A DNA stretch of 64,000 bases, taken from contig JAVMKO010000006.1 in assembly GCA_032164245.1 (NCBI GenBank), positions 10,431,001 through 10,495,000 of the forward strand. Reading direction: 5' to 3'. The stretch comes from Sternotherus odoratus (Eukaryota; Chordata; Testudines; Kinosternidae). The translations under genes and the position numbers were made by a program. The notes under the pieces are model-generated. The model was not told the DNA's origin and ran no database searches. It saw nothing but the letters and a program-made list of their open reading frames with translations. This document shows positions 11,999 to 22,015 of the stretch, piece by piece; position 1 is the first letter of the stretch, and each line of letters opens with the position of its first letter.

Positions 11999-12106
11999 CT
12001 GAATGCCAGTCTGAATGCCAGTCTGAATGCCAGTCTGAATGCCAGTCTGAATGCCAGTCTGAATGCCAGTCTGAATGCCAGTCTGAATGCCAGTCTGAAT
12101 GCCAGT
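11999..12106 (+). repeat. 12-bp minisatellite, nine perfect copies
   Basis: CTGAATGCCAGT repeats nine times without a mismatch (9 x 12 = 108 bases). A partial CTG follows. Because 12 is a multiple of three, the repeat opens frames on both strands (for example a four-residue repeat on the minus strand); these are not genes. Confidence 0.98.
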
Positions 12107-12469
12107 CTGTTGTCCTTTCTAGCCTCTCCGTGGTTCCTAACTCGCTCTCCTCCACGTACACTGATTCTGGGATGGCCATCTGCAGATGACTTAGTATTTT
12201 GATGCCTTCACTCCCCCTCCACCTTGCTGTTCCCAGTCCTTGCTCTGTCTGCAATCATAGCAACTGAAGCTGCTCCACAGAGCATCTCTGGACAAAGTCC
12301 TATTCTCATTGTCATTTTACGCCCCCATCCTCTCTTCTCTCAGCTCCTTCTTGCTCAGTGTAGTGGCCACGCTTCTCCCTCACTGATGTGATTCATCTGG
12401 GTTCCATCATTATTTTCCCCCTTCTAATCTCTAGGTCCAGGCCTGTACCTTTGGTCTGGGCATAGGACT

Positions 12470-12880
12470 GGGAAGCTGGAACTTCTCAGGTCTAATCTCA
12501 GCCTTGATATTTGCCTTGGGGCATTGGACAAGCCACGTAGGGCAGAATTTTCAGAAGTATCCTCTCATTTTTGGTGTCTCGGGCTTTGAATAGTCATCTT
12601 GACTCCCAGGGCCTGATCTTCAGGGGTGATGAGCTCCAACTGAGTTTGGCTGGAGTTGCCAGTGCTAATCAGACCTGCAGTGTCCCACAGTGGGCACCCC
12701 AAAATTAGTGGGCATGCTTGGAAATTGTTTTCCTTCACATCTTTGCCTCAGGTTCTCCATCTATGCAACGTGTCTAAGAATTACTCACCTACCTCACCAG
12801 GTTGTGCTGAGGGTTAAAGTTAGTAAAGCCCTCTTGGGAATGAAAAGTGCTTTGTGCATGCTGAGTGGTGGTTGTCATAC
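12470..12880 (-). mobile_element. MIR/CORE-like SINE split by another repeat
   Basis: The complement-type words TTGGACAAGCCACGTA (about 12520-12540) and TTTGCCTCAGGTTCTCCATCTATG, then GAGGGTTAAAGTTAGTAAAGC (12740-12830) are consecutive in an intact copy such as that at 41.5 kb. Here they are separated by about 190 bases beginning GGGCAGAATTTTCAGAAGTA, itself a common sauropsid repeat word. So a second element is inserted in the SINE. Confidence 0.6.
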
Positions 12881-13234
12881 GAGTATCCTGTAATGAGAAT
12901 GTGAAAACTTCTATTGCTGGTGTGTAAGGACTGAGAATTCCCTTGCACAACTGGTTATCTAAGCCTGGAGAAAACAAATTCTCTTAGTCTTCCCCACTCG
13001 CCAAAAGTACATCTCTGTAATTAATTATATTCTATTGTTATGGTTCCTCATCTGACTCTCCCTGGGGAATAAAACCAGACACGAGTGCAGGAAGAAGGGA
13101 GACAGCCAAAAAACACCCTACCCTACTGCTTCAGTTTGTCAGAGCCTCTGTTTGTCAGAGGGGGGTGATGGATGGCAGGAGAGAGATCACTCGATCATTA
13201 CCTGTTAGGTTCACTCACTCCAAGGCACCTGGCA

Positions 13235-13316
13235 TTGGCCTCTGTTAGTAGACAGGATTCTGGGCTGGATAGACCTTTGGTCTGACTCAGTACGGCTATT
13301 CTTATGTTCTTAGAAT
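13235..13316 (+). mobile_element. CR1-type 3' tail
   Basis: GGATTCTGGGCTGGATAGACC then TTTGGTCTGACTCAGTACGG and CTATTCTTATGTTCTTA matches the 3' tail shared by chelonian CR1 elements and SINEs that use them. Confidence 0.7.
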
Positions 13317-13834
13317 ATACTTGCATACTAGTGCCTCGTTGAAAACCAGGTTTACTTGCAAGTCATAACCCCATTGATGCCCGACCCATGAGCAGTCTTG
13401 GCAAAAGCCAGTATTGTGTCCACCTGACTGACAGAACAGTTCTTTTGCAATAGAGAGATTTCTGTATGCTCTCCAGGCTGTGGCGTAACAGCAAAAGGAA
13501 ACGATCGTGGTATTTCAGTGGCATAGCTATTGCTTGTCCCGTTCATGTGGGTTCAAGGAAGTCTTTGAGACCTCTGAGAAACAATTATAATTTAACGCTT
13601 GGATCCTGCAAGCAGTTGAGGAAATGAATAGCTTCACTTACTGACTTCAGTGAGATTACTTGTGTGTAAGTTTGTTCAGGGCTCAAGACCTAACTCCTGC
13701 CTTAGTTCTCCAGGGCTGCATAATATTCTAGTGCTTCTCTGAGTTTTTTCCTTGCCTTTCTGGCTGCATTTTCTGCAGGAAATGTGGGATACAAATAATT
13801 CATACACGTCCTAAATGGTGATGGGTGCATTGCC

Positions 13835-13925
13835 TCATCATGGCCCAGGAGCCCATTGAGCTAGGTGCTGTACAAACACAACAAAAAGACAAGAGTCCCT
13901 GACTCAAGGAGTTTACAATCTGACC
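13835..13925 (+). mobile_element. MIR/CORE-like SINE internal fragment
   Basis: GAGCTAGGTGCTGTACAAACAC followed by GAGTCCCTGACTCAAGGAGTTTACAATC is the same block as in the copies at 8.8 and 39.4 kb. Confidence 0.5.
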
Positions 13926-13939
13926 AGGTGCTTTTAGAT

Positions 13940-14285
13940 TGTATTAATTTAGTCTTAGCTGGGAGGGTGATTAAACCTAGCAGGAGCTGAAGAATCCACC
14001 CCCTCCCTGGAAGTCTTCAAATCCAAGACTAGTTGCTTTCTGGAAAGTATGGTTTAGCTAAAAAGACAAGTGACAGAGTCCTGTGGCACCTTAAAGACCA
14101 ACGAAATGGTGCCACAGGACTCTTTGTCGCTTCTGCAAATCCAGACTAACACGGCTACCTCTCTGATTCTAAAAAGACAAGTTACTGGGCCTCAGTTCTA
14201 TGGCCTGTTATACAGGAGGTCAGACTTGATGGCGTAATAGTCCCGTCTAACCTTGAAATCCCTTGAACCTAATTAGGGTTGTACC
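13940..14285 (+). mobile_element. CR1-type LINE 3' end, interrupted by an inserted element
   Basis: GGAAGTCTTCAAATCCAAGAC … CTTTCTGGAAAGTATGG on one side, and CTATGGCCTGTTATACAGGAGG TCAGACTTGATGG … CTTGAAATCCCTTGAA on the other, are adjoining parts of a CR1 3' region. They are split at 14070 by the 98-bp insertion annotated next. Removing that insertion and one copy of its target duplication rejoins the CR1 text. Confidence 0.7.
14071..14168. mobile_element. 98-bp snap-back Penelope-like copy with 13-bp target duplication
   Basis: The insert contains GACAGAGTCCTGTGGCACC (14072-14090) and its complement GGTGCCACAGGACTCTTTGTC (14108-14128), with only about 17 bases between. It then runs to the Penelope-like 3' terminus (…GACTAACACGGCTACCTC). 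CTAAAAAGACAAG occurs at 14058-14070 and again at 14169-14181, an exact 13-base duplication. The duplication and hairpin show one insertion event of an inverted, 5'-truncated copy into the CR1. Confidence 0.9.
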
Positions 14286-14289
14286 ATAT

Positions 14290-15071
14290 ATATATTCGGG
14301 TACCCTATATATGTTTATCTCCTGCTCACACTCATGTTTGAAGTGTAACCTTGGGAAATTTGGGGACTTTTGCAGAAAGCTAAGCTTGTTCTCAAGGTGA
14401 CATTATCCCTTCCCAATGTCTAACAAACTGTGTAAACGAAGTGGAATGATAAGGTCTTGCACCCCACACTTTGTACTGTAGCTGCAATAGGCATGTTTTG
14501 AAGCGTTCGAGCAGAAGAATGTGCCAGAAAGCAGAGTTTCGACTTTTATCCTTCACATTAATGAATATTCAGCAGCATTTTGTGCTGTTTGCCTGCTAGC
14601 TAAGATTCTTCTCTCCTTTTCAAGTTTTTTAGTGTTTCTTGTTAGTAACTGCAATTGCTGGGCTTGTATCTATGTCTTGCAAATGATACTACTGCTGTCT
14701 TTGCTTATGTATGGTAATTGTGAATCCCAATAGCTCTAGAGCTGCAGCCATTTCAAAAATACCTTGTCTGGCCCCTTCTGTCTTTTAAATACTAAAATAC
14801 AAATAATTCTTTACCTAGTCTCATCCTTCTTCTGTTATTCAGACTTAAGTCTATTGATGTTTTTATGTAAGCTAGGATCTTTGAAAACACCAGATGTGTT
14901 CTGAGGGTGGCGTCGATATATTTATAGCTTTCAGTTTGAAATTCTGAAATGGAAGAAGAGAACTAAAGTTCCGGTTCTGTGGTGAAGATACGGGATTTGC
15001 ATGGGAGGGGAGCATCAGGAAATAAGTTTCTTTTCATAGCTCTTCCACTGATTCACTGCATTGCTTTAGGC
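14290..15071. other. Intronic sequence, nothing recognised
   Basis: No gene or repeat is supported. A TATATATATA-like stretch lies near 14287-14310. Confidence 0.4.
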
Positions 15072-15250
15072 CAGTGGCTCTCAAACTGTGGGTCAGGACC
15101 CCAAAGGGGGGGGGGGTGTCACAAATCCATTCCGGAGTCGATGGGGGCGCCGCGAGCGATCGATTTAAGACGCGACGAATCGATCGCCAGAAGATCGATC
15201 GCTACCTGCCGATCCGGCGGGTAGTGAAGACCTACCCGAACTTGTGGCCT
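15072..15250 (+). mobile_element. hAT-like left terminus joined to a CpG-dense repeat
   Basis: CAGTGGCTCTCAAACTGTGGG TCAGGACCCC at 15072 is a hAT-type terminus. After a run of 11 G (15106-15116) the sequence changes to a CpG-dense tract with five CGATCG-type words (15150-15220), ending CCTACCCGAACTTGTGGCC. The second part resembles a chelonian repeat with (…TGTAGACGTACC…)-like ends. No right hAT end was found, so this may be a composite of two truncated elements. Confidence 0.45.
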
Positions 15251-16260
15251 TTTAAAAATCTGTGAATTTGCCTTCCCTACTGAGAAGACATGTTTTGTTT
15301 TGGGAAATGTTTGGTTGTGGGGAGCAAAACTTTCTTGCCAGGTGTGGGATACCTTTTAAAAAACTCGCCGATTCCAACATACTGCAGATGAATTCAGCTT
15401 ATAACTCTCAGGTACCAAGTGACCGTAAAAGATTTCATGGCTGTGCGAGCTCATCGAATGGTCACATTTGTGTAAACCCCAAGGTGTCTAATGTGAAATG
15501 AGATTTCAGGCTGTGCTGTTGAGAAGAGATGCTTTAAGCTTGGCTGCAGAGGAGGATTGCGCAGACTTTACTTCCTTTAAAAAAAATTGACTTAAATTTG
15601 AATTTTAAAAATGGCTTCCCACTGTCCCTTAAATAAAAATAACCTTTCCAGCGTTTCCTCTTGACTGCCCAGTGTTGCTGGCTCACACTAGCTGAGGATC
15701 TGCACCTGGAATCCTAAAGGCTGTCCTCTAGTGCTGAAAACTTTAGCTGACCGTGTAGACCAGACAGAACCATCGCACTAAGTCTAAAACATTCTGTAAT
15801 GATGCTGCAAGAGGTCCACACAAACTTAAAAAAAGGTGGTACATTAGCATGGGGCTAACTGGCATCAGAGTGACTTTTGACCTGTCTTGGAGTGAGATGA
15901 TAAAAGAGAGAGAAGGAATCGGAGGGCTTGGGTCAGTTCTTCTTGTAGCTTTCAGTGCTGGAAAGGAATGGTGGTACATCCCACCATATTTCGTCTACAG
16001 CAATTGCCCATGGCAACTTCTTGATTCAGCTACAGCTTGTGGGGGGGAAAGATTATGGCCGTAAGAGGGCAAAGGTATCTTTTAATCAGCACAGTCATCA
16101 GGGTTGCTGGAACTGTAAATGTCAAACCAGAACAGAAATCTTTGGCGTGTAAATGTCACTTTTTTGCAAGTTGTGTAGGTTGGGTGGCTTTGATTCTGGG
16201 TCTCTTCTCAGTAGATCTCAACACATGTGGATACTCAAGCGTTTGCTGTTCTCTCTCTTT
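15251..16260. other. Intronic sequence next to the DAAM1 coding exon
   Basis: No repeat is recognised. The last 30 bases form the polypyrimidine tract (GTTCTCTCTCTTTCTGTAG) of the exon acceptor. Confidence 0.5.
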
Positions 16261-16266
16261 CTGTAG

Positions 16267-16490
16267 GATTTAGTAGCTAGAAGGAAGGGACACAGAGGAT
16301 TTTGGCCATGGCCCCAAGAAAAAGAAGTGGACGGGGGATTTCTTTCATCTTCTGCTGCTTCCGAAGCAACGACCATCCGGAGATCACCTACCGGCTTCGC
16401 AATGACAGCAACTTCGCCCTACAGACCATGGAGCCGGCGTTGCCAATGCCCCCGGTGGAAGACCTGGATGTCATGTTCAGTGAGCTTGTG
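16267..16490 (+). CDS. DAAM1: DAAM1 first coding exon (5'UTR tail plus residues 1-61)
   Basis: DAAM1 is a diaphanous-related formin that nucleates and elongates actin filaments downstream of Dishevelled and Rho in Wnt/planar cell polarity signalling. The exon follows a pyrimidine-rich tract ending CTGTAG (16261-16266). It has 41 bases of 5'UTR, then an ATG at 16308 in a good Kozak context (GCCATGG). The 61 codons begin MAPRKRSGRGISFIFCCF and end EDLDVMFSELV. This agrees with DAAM1 as I remember it, and not with its paralogue DAAM2, whose N-terminus differs strongly. The frame then meets a GTGAGT donor at 16491 after a complete codon (phase 0). The C-terminal residues enter the GTPase-binding/FH3 region. 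An upstream in-frame TTG at 16302 should not be taken as the start. The CDS proper is 16308-16490. Confidence 0.97.
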
Positions 16491-16837
16491 GTGAGTGTTG
16501 CGTGTTTCTCACAGCAAATGGGGCAGGTTGTTTTTTTTGGGAGGGCACCACAGAAAACATTGGGCCCCATCCTGCTCATGACCTCCTTGGCAAGTCTCCC
16601 ACTGACTTTAATAGTTGCCAGGTCAGGAGGGAGTGGTTTCAAATGAGCTTTGAACTGAAAGGAACATCAGGGTTTGCTGCTGGTGGTAATTGGACAGCCC
16701 CCCTGACCCTTGAATTCCCATTGGATGCATCAGTGACTTCCAGCCGTGCCTGGGGAATTCCATTCGTTAATACAGAACTCCTGTAAAGGAGCATTACTCT
16801 CTCCCCACAGAACATGTGGAATTTTGAGGCTCTGGGG

Positions 16838-17687
16838 CAGAGGTGGGTAAACTGCGGCCCGCGGGCCATGTTTATCCGACACGCGAGCTCAGCCTACTGG
16901 CACCGTGCTCCCACCTGAGCGGTGGGGGCCGCTGGCCCCACGCCCCTGGCCGGAGTGAGCGGCGGTGCGGGGAGCCGCGGGGCCCCGCGCTCCAGCGCCA
17001 AGGGGACGGCCGAGCGCGGCGCTGCCGCGAACCACCAGGCCCAGTGCTCCCAGGGAGGTGGGCGGGTGGAGCACGGCTGCGAGCCACAGGGCCCCGCGCT
17101 CCCATTGGGGCGCTGGTCAGAGGATAGCCGGGAGCCACGGGGCCCCGCACTCCGAGGCGCCCAGCGGGCGGAGCACAAGCTGTGGGCTCCAGGGTGCCTG
17201 GCGGGTGGAGCGCAGCCACGGGCCACGCGCTCCCCGCCAGGGCGCTGGGTGGGTGGACGGTGGTGGGCCTTGTGGGGCTCAGCCGTGGGGCCCCACGCTC
17301 AGGCTGGAGCGCCTGACTGAATACAGTAAGGGGGAGGAGGGCTTAGGTGGTGGGGTTCTGGGGAGGGGGATGATTAGGGTGTGTGTGTGGGTCTCGGGAG
17401 GGGACAGTCAGGGAAGAAAGGGGGGGCTTAGCTAGGGGGTGGGTTCCTTGTGGGGGGCAGTTAGAGTAGGGGAGGACTCGGGGGCAATCAAGGGGCAAGA
17501 GCGGTGGGGGGAGGGAGTTCCATGGGTGGAGGGTTCTGAGGGGTGGCAATCAGGGTGCAGAAAGTGGGTGGGAGTCAGATGGGGGCGGGGCCGGTCTGTT
17601 CGGGGAGGCACAGCCTTCCTTACCCAGCCCTCCACACGATTTTGAACCTCAATGTGGCCCTCTGGCCAAAAAGTTTGCCCACCCCTG
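16838..17687. mobile_element. GC-rich non-autonomous hAT element
   Basis: The left end CAGAGGTGGGTAAACTGCGG and the right end GGCCAAAAAGTTTGCCCACCCCTG are inverted. The flanking 8-mers CTCTGGGG (16830-16837) and CTCCAGGG (17688-17695) agree at 6 of 8 positions, as an aged hAT target duplication would. Inside, 16900-17320 is GC- and CpG-rich with a degenerate unit containing GAGCCACGGGGCCCCGC and CTCC. From 17330 to 17640 the + strand is rich in G runs. Long open frames on both strands are a by-product of GC content. Confidence 0.8.
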
Positions 17688-17699
17688 CTCCAGGGCTTT

Positions 17700-19355
17700 C
17701 CATCTTCCACTCTTGGAAGTGACACTCTAGCATCAATCTTTTCCCCAGTCCCCATTCTATTCATGGCTGTTCTTTCCTTCACAGGACGTTGCTTTGTTTA
17801 GGTCTGAGAGGTAGATATTCCTGGCCTTGTGGAGCCTGGGCTCTAATTCAGGCACAGATGAGGCCATGAGCAACTGTAGTGCTTGTGACCGAGAGAACCT
17901 AACAGTGCCTGGAGTGTAGGCTGGTCTGGCGGGTAACTTTCCACGAATGATGCTGCAACCTAGTCAGTCTTCACCCACACAGAGTCTTGGACCTGTCCCA
18001 AGGGCAGGCTGCCATCTGAGCTGAATTCTTTGATTGGTTCCATCCCTAGCTCCTTGTCGGTTGTGATTCCCAGAGTGGATGGGCAGGCTGGTGTACAGAG
18101 CCACCAGTAACCTGAAAAGGGACTGGAATGGTTGGGTGGGAAGCAGCTAGGTAGGTGGAACCTAGGCATCTTGGAGAGGTAGATCCATCTAGCGATGGGG
18201 GAGCCTCCCTGGAGAATCAAGGTTTGGAGGCTTATCAGAACCCATTAAACATACAGAATCCCTGTCTACCCAAGAGACCCTGAGCACTCTTCCCACTGGC
18301 GCTGAAGGATATGGTGGTTTCTTTTTGCAGGGAAAGACTGTGTCCTGCTGCCTCTTCCAATGCCTTATTGGTGTATGGACCACTATCTCCACGCATGGTT
18401 TTTAGGGAGGCAGTTACATTCCTCCTGACTGACTAGCCGCAGGTGATTGGGTGGTGTGGCTGTAGGTGACTCTTCTCCTCCCTCTGCCCACACACACTGC
18501 GGGGAGCAGCCACTCCCTGCTGTGAAGTCCTTTTGTTTTCCCCTAACAGGCTGGGAGAATGAGCCCAAAATCCAGCCACTCCCTGTGAGAGGAGTCAGCT
18601 GAGCCTCCTGATTGCATGAGGGCAGACTAATCCAATGGGAGGAAACCATGCCCATACCATGTAACACACACCAGCTCTGTCTGAAATTCAAAGAAACCCT
18701 GTGGAAACCCTGCAGCCAAGCTCTGAGATTTTGCTTCCCCCATTAAAAAATATCATGAGAAACTGTCAGGGATTTTTCCCAGTGTTTGCAAGGTTGTTCC
18801 GATTTCTCTAACATTTTGCAAACTCAAAAATATGCAAATTTTCATCAGGGAGAGTTAAATAAATAAACGTGCTGCAAATCATTTTGGCTAGCTTGTCTTG
18901 CTACACCTAGCCCCTTCTCCTTCCTGCTCACCATGACCTGTCGGTGTTGAGTATTAGATTTCAGCATTAGTTAAATGATTTGGAAAATGTCCCACTGTTT
19001 CTGTATAAGCCCACTGTGTAATATTTGGATCAGCGACAGGAAAAACAGCTAGGGGTGTTGGGCTGATTTTATGCTTGCTGAAGCCTGATAGGAGGCTGAA
19101 AGGTGTCTCTGCCACACAGTTCGCACTCGACAACTTGGAACTGCTCTATGAGCGGCTTCTTCCCTGTCTTTATTTGAAAGATGTTTTGAATCCACTTAAT
19201 TACCTTGGCAGGCAGGGATGAGATGATTTGAAATATGCGGAAGGAATCTTCACGCACTGAAGTTGATGTTAGGACAGGCCTAGAGTTGTAGGGTTTTTTC
19301 TAGGTTGTACTTGTTTACGGATTTGTGCCATGTGTCAGTGATGTGATTGTTTTTA
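17700..19355. other. Intronic sequence, nothing recognised
   Basis: No gene, RNA or nameable repeat is supported in this stretch. Confidence 0.4.
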
Positions 19356-19359
19356 CACT

Positions 19360-19905
19360 AGCGCCCAGCGTCCCCGGCTGGAATCAGGGCCCTGTTGGGC
19401 TAAGCAGCGTGCAAACACTGTCTTTCTACAAATCAGCAAACATTTGTGAGAGAGACTAGCTTCAAATGTACATCGCCGGTGCTTTAGCTTTGAATCTGTA
19501 GCGCCGAGAGGGTCCCCGCCAAGATCAAAGCCCCGGTGAGGTTCGAGCTGCAGGTGTAAATTCCAGCTCCAGGAGCCCATCCCCATGCGAACGCTGATCA
19601 AGCTAGCTCCCTATAGCAGTGTAGCCGTGCTGGCACAGGCAGTGAGAGCAGCTAGCTGCCCCAAGTACATGCGTAGCATCTTGGGTGTGCCAGTACTCAG
19701 GGCAGCGAGTCACTTCTGCCACGACCAGAGCTACAGCGGGTGTGTCTGCTTGAGCTGGGATTTACGCCTGCGGCTCAAGGGTAGACCTACCCACAAAGAG
19801 GTTAAGTGACTCACCCAAGATCGCACAGGAAGTTGAAGGCACAGCACTAACACGGATCTCCTGAGTCCCGATCCAGTGCATCTAACCATAAGGCCATCTG
19901 TCTTT
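19360..19905 (+). mobile_element. MIR/CORE-like SINE split by a second repeat
   Basis: AATCAGGGCCCTGTTGGGCT … GCGTGCAAACACTG (19380-19420) and CAAAGAGGTTAAGTGACTCACCC … GATCGCACAGGAAG … GATCTCCTGAGTCCC (19795-19870) are adjacent in the intact family member at 39.4 kb. Between them lies about 370 bases with TGTCTGCTTGAGCTGGGATTTACGCC and AGGGTAGACCTACC, features of another chelonian repeat (GTAGACGTACCC-type terminus). Confidence 0.55.
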
Positions 19906-20169
19906 GGCTTTTCCAGCCACATTTCTCTGCTTTTTATTGCTCTAGACTGTGGGACCTCATGGTGAATTGCTTCTCTCGCCCCTCCCGCGCCCGCCCCCCT
20001 GCTTCCCCAAAAATAAAATATTGGGATTTAAGCAATATGTATCTCAGATATTTTAGTCTTGACACTTGGTAGTACAGGCGAGTCACATTTTATACACATT
20101 TAACATGCAAAAATTCAGCTTTGCATGGTCAGCAAAAAAAAGAGGAAAAATAACAATGTTAAAACTATA

Positions 20170-20590
20170 AAGAAAGCCAGGAATACTTGTAGCACCTTAG
20201 AGACTAACTAGTTTATTTTCAGCATATGCTTTCGTGGGCTATAGCTCACTTCATCGGGTGCATAGAATGGAACAGAAGCAAGATGCATTTATACACACAC
20301 AAAGAAAGGAAAAAATTGTACATTAGCATACTAATTCTAAGAGGGCTGCTAAATGTAGATGGTCCATTATCACTAGGAGAAAAAAACATAGTTTTGAAAT
20401 GGATTTCTCTATTTAACTCAGGAAATGAAATCAATTACTGTAATGAGAGAACCAATCTGAAGTTCTATTTAGCCCCTGGTTTATTGTGTCCAATTTGAAA
20501 ATTAATTCAAGTTCCTCAGTTTCTCGTTGGAGTCTGTTTTGGAAGTTTTAAAACTGTGTCTGTAGTGTGGGTGATTCCGTCCGCCATTCA
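20170..20590 (-). mobile_element. Penelope-like element 3' fragment with coding remnant
   Basis: Going down the minus strand from about 20595, a frame encodes GGRNHPHYRHSFKTSKTDS and then EKLRNLN followed by a stop. I recognise this as the C-terminal tail of the Penelope-like proteins of sauropsids (telomerase-like RT plus GIY-YIG endonuclease). The 3'UTR follows, ending in CGATGAAGTGAGCTATAGCC and GAAAGCATATGC (a hammerhead-like core, complement of 20221-20262), then the GTTAGTCTCTAAGGTGCTAC tail. The RT and endonuclease domains are absent (5' truncated). Whether the frame above 20600 still belongs to the element is unclear. Confidence 0.75.
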
Positions 20591-20599
20591 ACTCAAGGA

Positions 20600-21593
20600 G
20601 TGTTTGACTATATGCGGTTTCAGCTTTACATGCCGAACGCAGAACGGAACCCCAGCGTAAGAGCCCTGTCTGGTGAAATAAGGCTAGTCTTTTGTTACTG
20701 GGTAATAATACAGCAAGCACTAGTAGTTGCAAGTTCAGCAAACTCGGTGTTGCAATTTAATCTCCTACCTAGTGTGGCAAGTCCGCTTCCTTTGGGTCAG
20801 CCCTGGAAAACTTACCTGGGTTGGATGTTTAGGACGTGACTATTCATCTGAAAACCTGTCACATTCTTAACATGTGAGCAATCAGCGATTGTTGCAGAGC
20901 AAAGACTGAACACCAGCTATTGTGCACTGCATGCCTGATGGAGACATGAGTTACACTGGACATTTTTCTACCCTGAATTTGGGTTTGCCAAAGGCTTACC
21001 TTCAGCTGCCCTCCTCACCCACGGTCTAGTGAACTTGGGTGCAATGCAGGTGATTTTTAGCTGGTGCACTGAAACTTCCACAGTGATGTTTGCTTTTAAT
21101 CTAGTGATACCCTGAAGAGTCTCCAGACCTGTGGATAGACGGACATTTCTCTGGAGGAACAGCAGCAAAACTGGGAGCCTGGTTTTTTTTTATGTAGATT
21201 GTTAAGCTAATCAGGCCAGTGTCTAAACTTCTGATCCTAGTGATTCGAATAGAATAGGACAATTCATGCTGGCTAGCAGACTGTGGCCTTCTTTGGCTCA
21301 GAGAACATGATAAATATTGCCATTTTTGCTGTTCCCTCTTCCCCCTCTTCCTTCCACGTGGCGTCAATGACTTTGTAACTGGGACTTATGGAATGCGGCT
21401 CCAGTGGGCACTAGGCCCCATCTGGAAGAGTTCATTGACTCTTGATCTGTCAGGGCTTCAGTGACCCAGAGCCACTCAAGGAGGAGCAGCTGTGTGGACG
21501 TAGGCCTCCACAAAAGCAGAGTGTTCCACTGCGAGTTAGCTCCTGTGTGCTTCACAGTTCCCTGGGAACTCTTCAGGTTGCTAGGACAACCTG
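20600..21593. other. Intronic sequence, nothing recognised
   Basis: No gene or repeat can be supported between the Penelope-like fragment and the hAT remnant. Confidence 0.35.
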
Positions 21594-22015
21594 CAGTGGT
21601 TCTCAAACTTTTTTTTTTCCACAGTATCATTAGACATGGAAAGCATATTCTGTTTTTTGGCAATATCACTGCCAATCATAAGTGCCACAATATCTTTGCA
21701 TGCTGGCAGAATAAGCTCCTCACCTACTGTATGTGGCATTTTGGTACGGGCAATTCGTAGAGACACAACATAAGAGGCCTCCACAACTGAGGACTTCTGC
21801 TGTTGGAAGCTTCCATCAGCATCAAGCCCGGCCTTCTTTGTTGCTGCTTCTCTGTGTTTGAAAAAATCCACATTTCGATTTTTATGTTCAGGATGTTTAG
21901 TTTCAAGATGTCACTGCACTTTGCATGGTTTCACTGATTCAGCAGACAAAACTTCACTGCAAATGACACATTGCGGTTTTTCAATACCAGAGGTGATGAT
22001 ACTGGTAAAGCCAAG
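21594..22015 (-). pseudogene. hAT transposase remnant (N-terminal region), disrupted by the DIRS insertion
   Basis: The left end is CAGTGGTTCTCAAACTTT, a hAT/Charlie-type terminus. Reading the minus strand down from 22015, the frame encodes a BED-like zinc-binding region (KPQCVICSEVL … HLETKHPEHKNR) with one in-frame TGA. It then encodes an ASYVVSLRIARTKMPHTVGE and LILPACKDIVALMIG segment, a recognisable start of the hAT (ZBED/SCAND3-like) transposase core. The frame runs straight into the left terminus, so the catalytic RNase-H-like and dimerisation parts are deleted. The remnant is therefore non-autonomous. Its upstream portion lies on the other side of the DIRS element. Confidence 0.8.

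Larger units (their letters stand above)
1..16266 (+). other. DAAM1: DAAM1 5' intron (upstream of first coding exon)
   Basis: This stretch ends in a strong polypyrimidine tract and CTGTAG acceptor directly before the first coding exon. I see no coding exon in it. In known vertebrate DAAM1 genes a non-coding first exon lies far upstream, so I infer that this is intron 1, or intron plus 5' flank. It contains the repeats listed separately. Confidence 0.7.

Noticed and set aside
11999..12106. Regular short repeats considered as a CRISPR-like array
   Set aside because: There are no spacers, the unit is only 12 bp and the context is a vertebrate intron.
11970..12254. Minus-strand frame with a four-residue tandem repeat
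   Set aside because: Simple translation of the 12-bp minisatellite; not a gene.
16843..17782. Several overlapping open frames of 60-156 codons on both strands
   Set aside because: They lie in a GC-rich non-autonomous hAT element; low stop frequency explains them and no domain is present.
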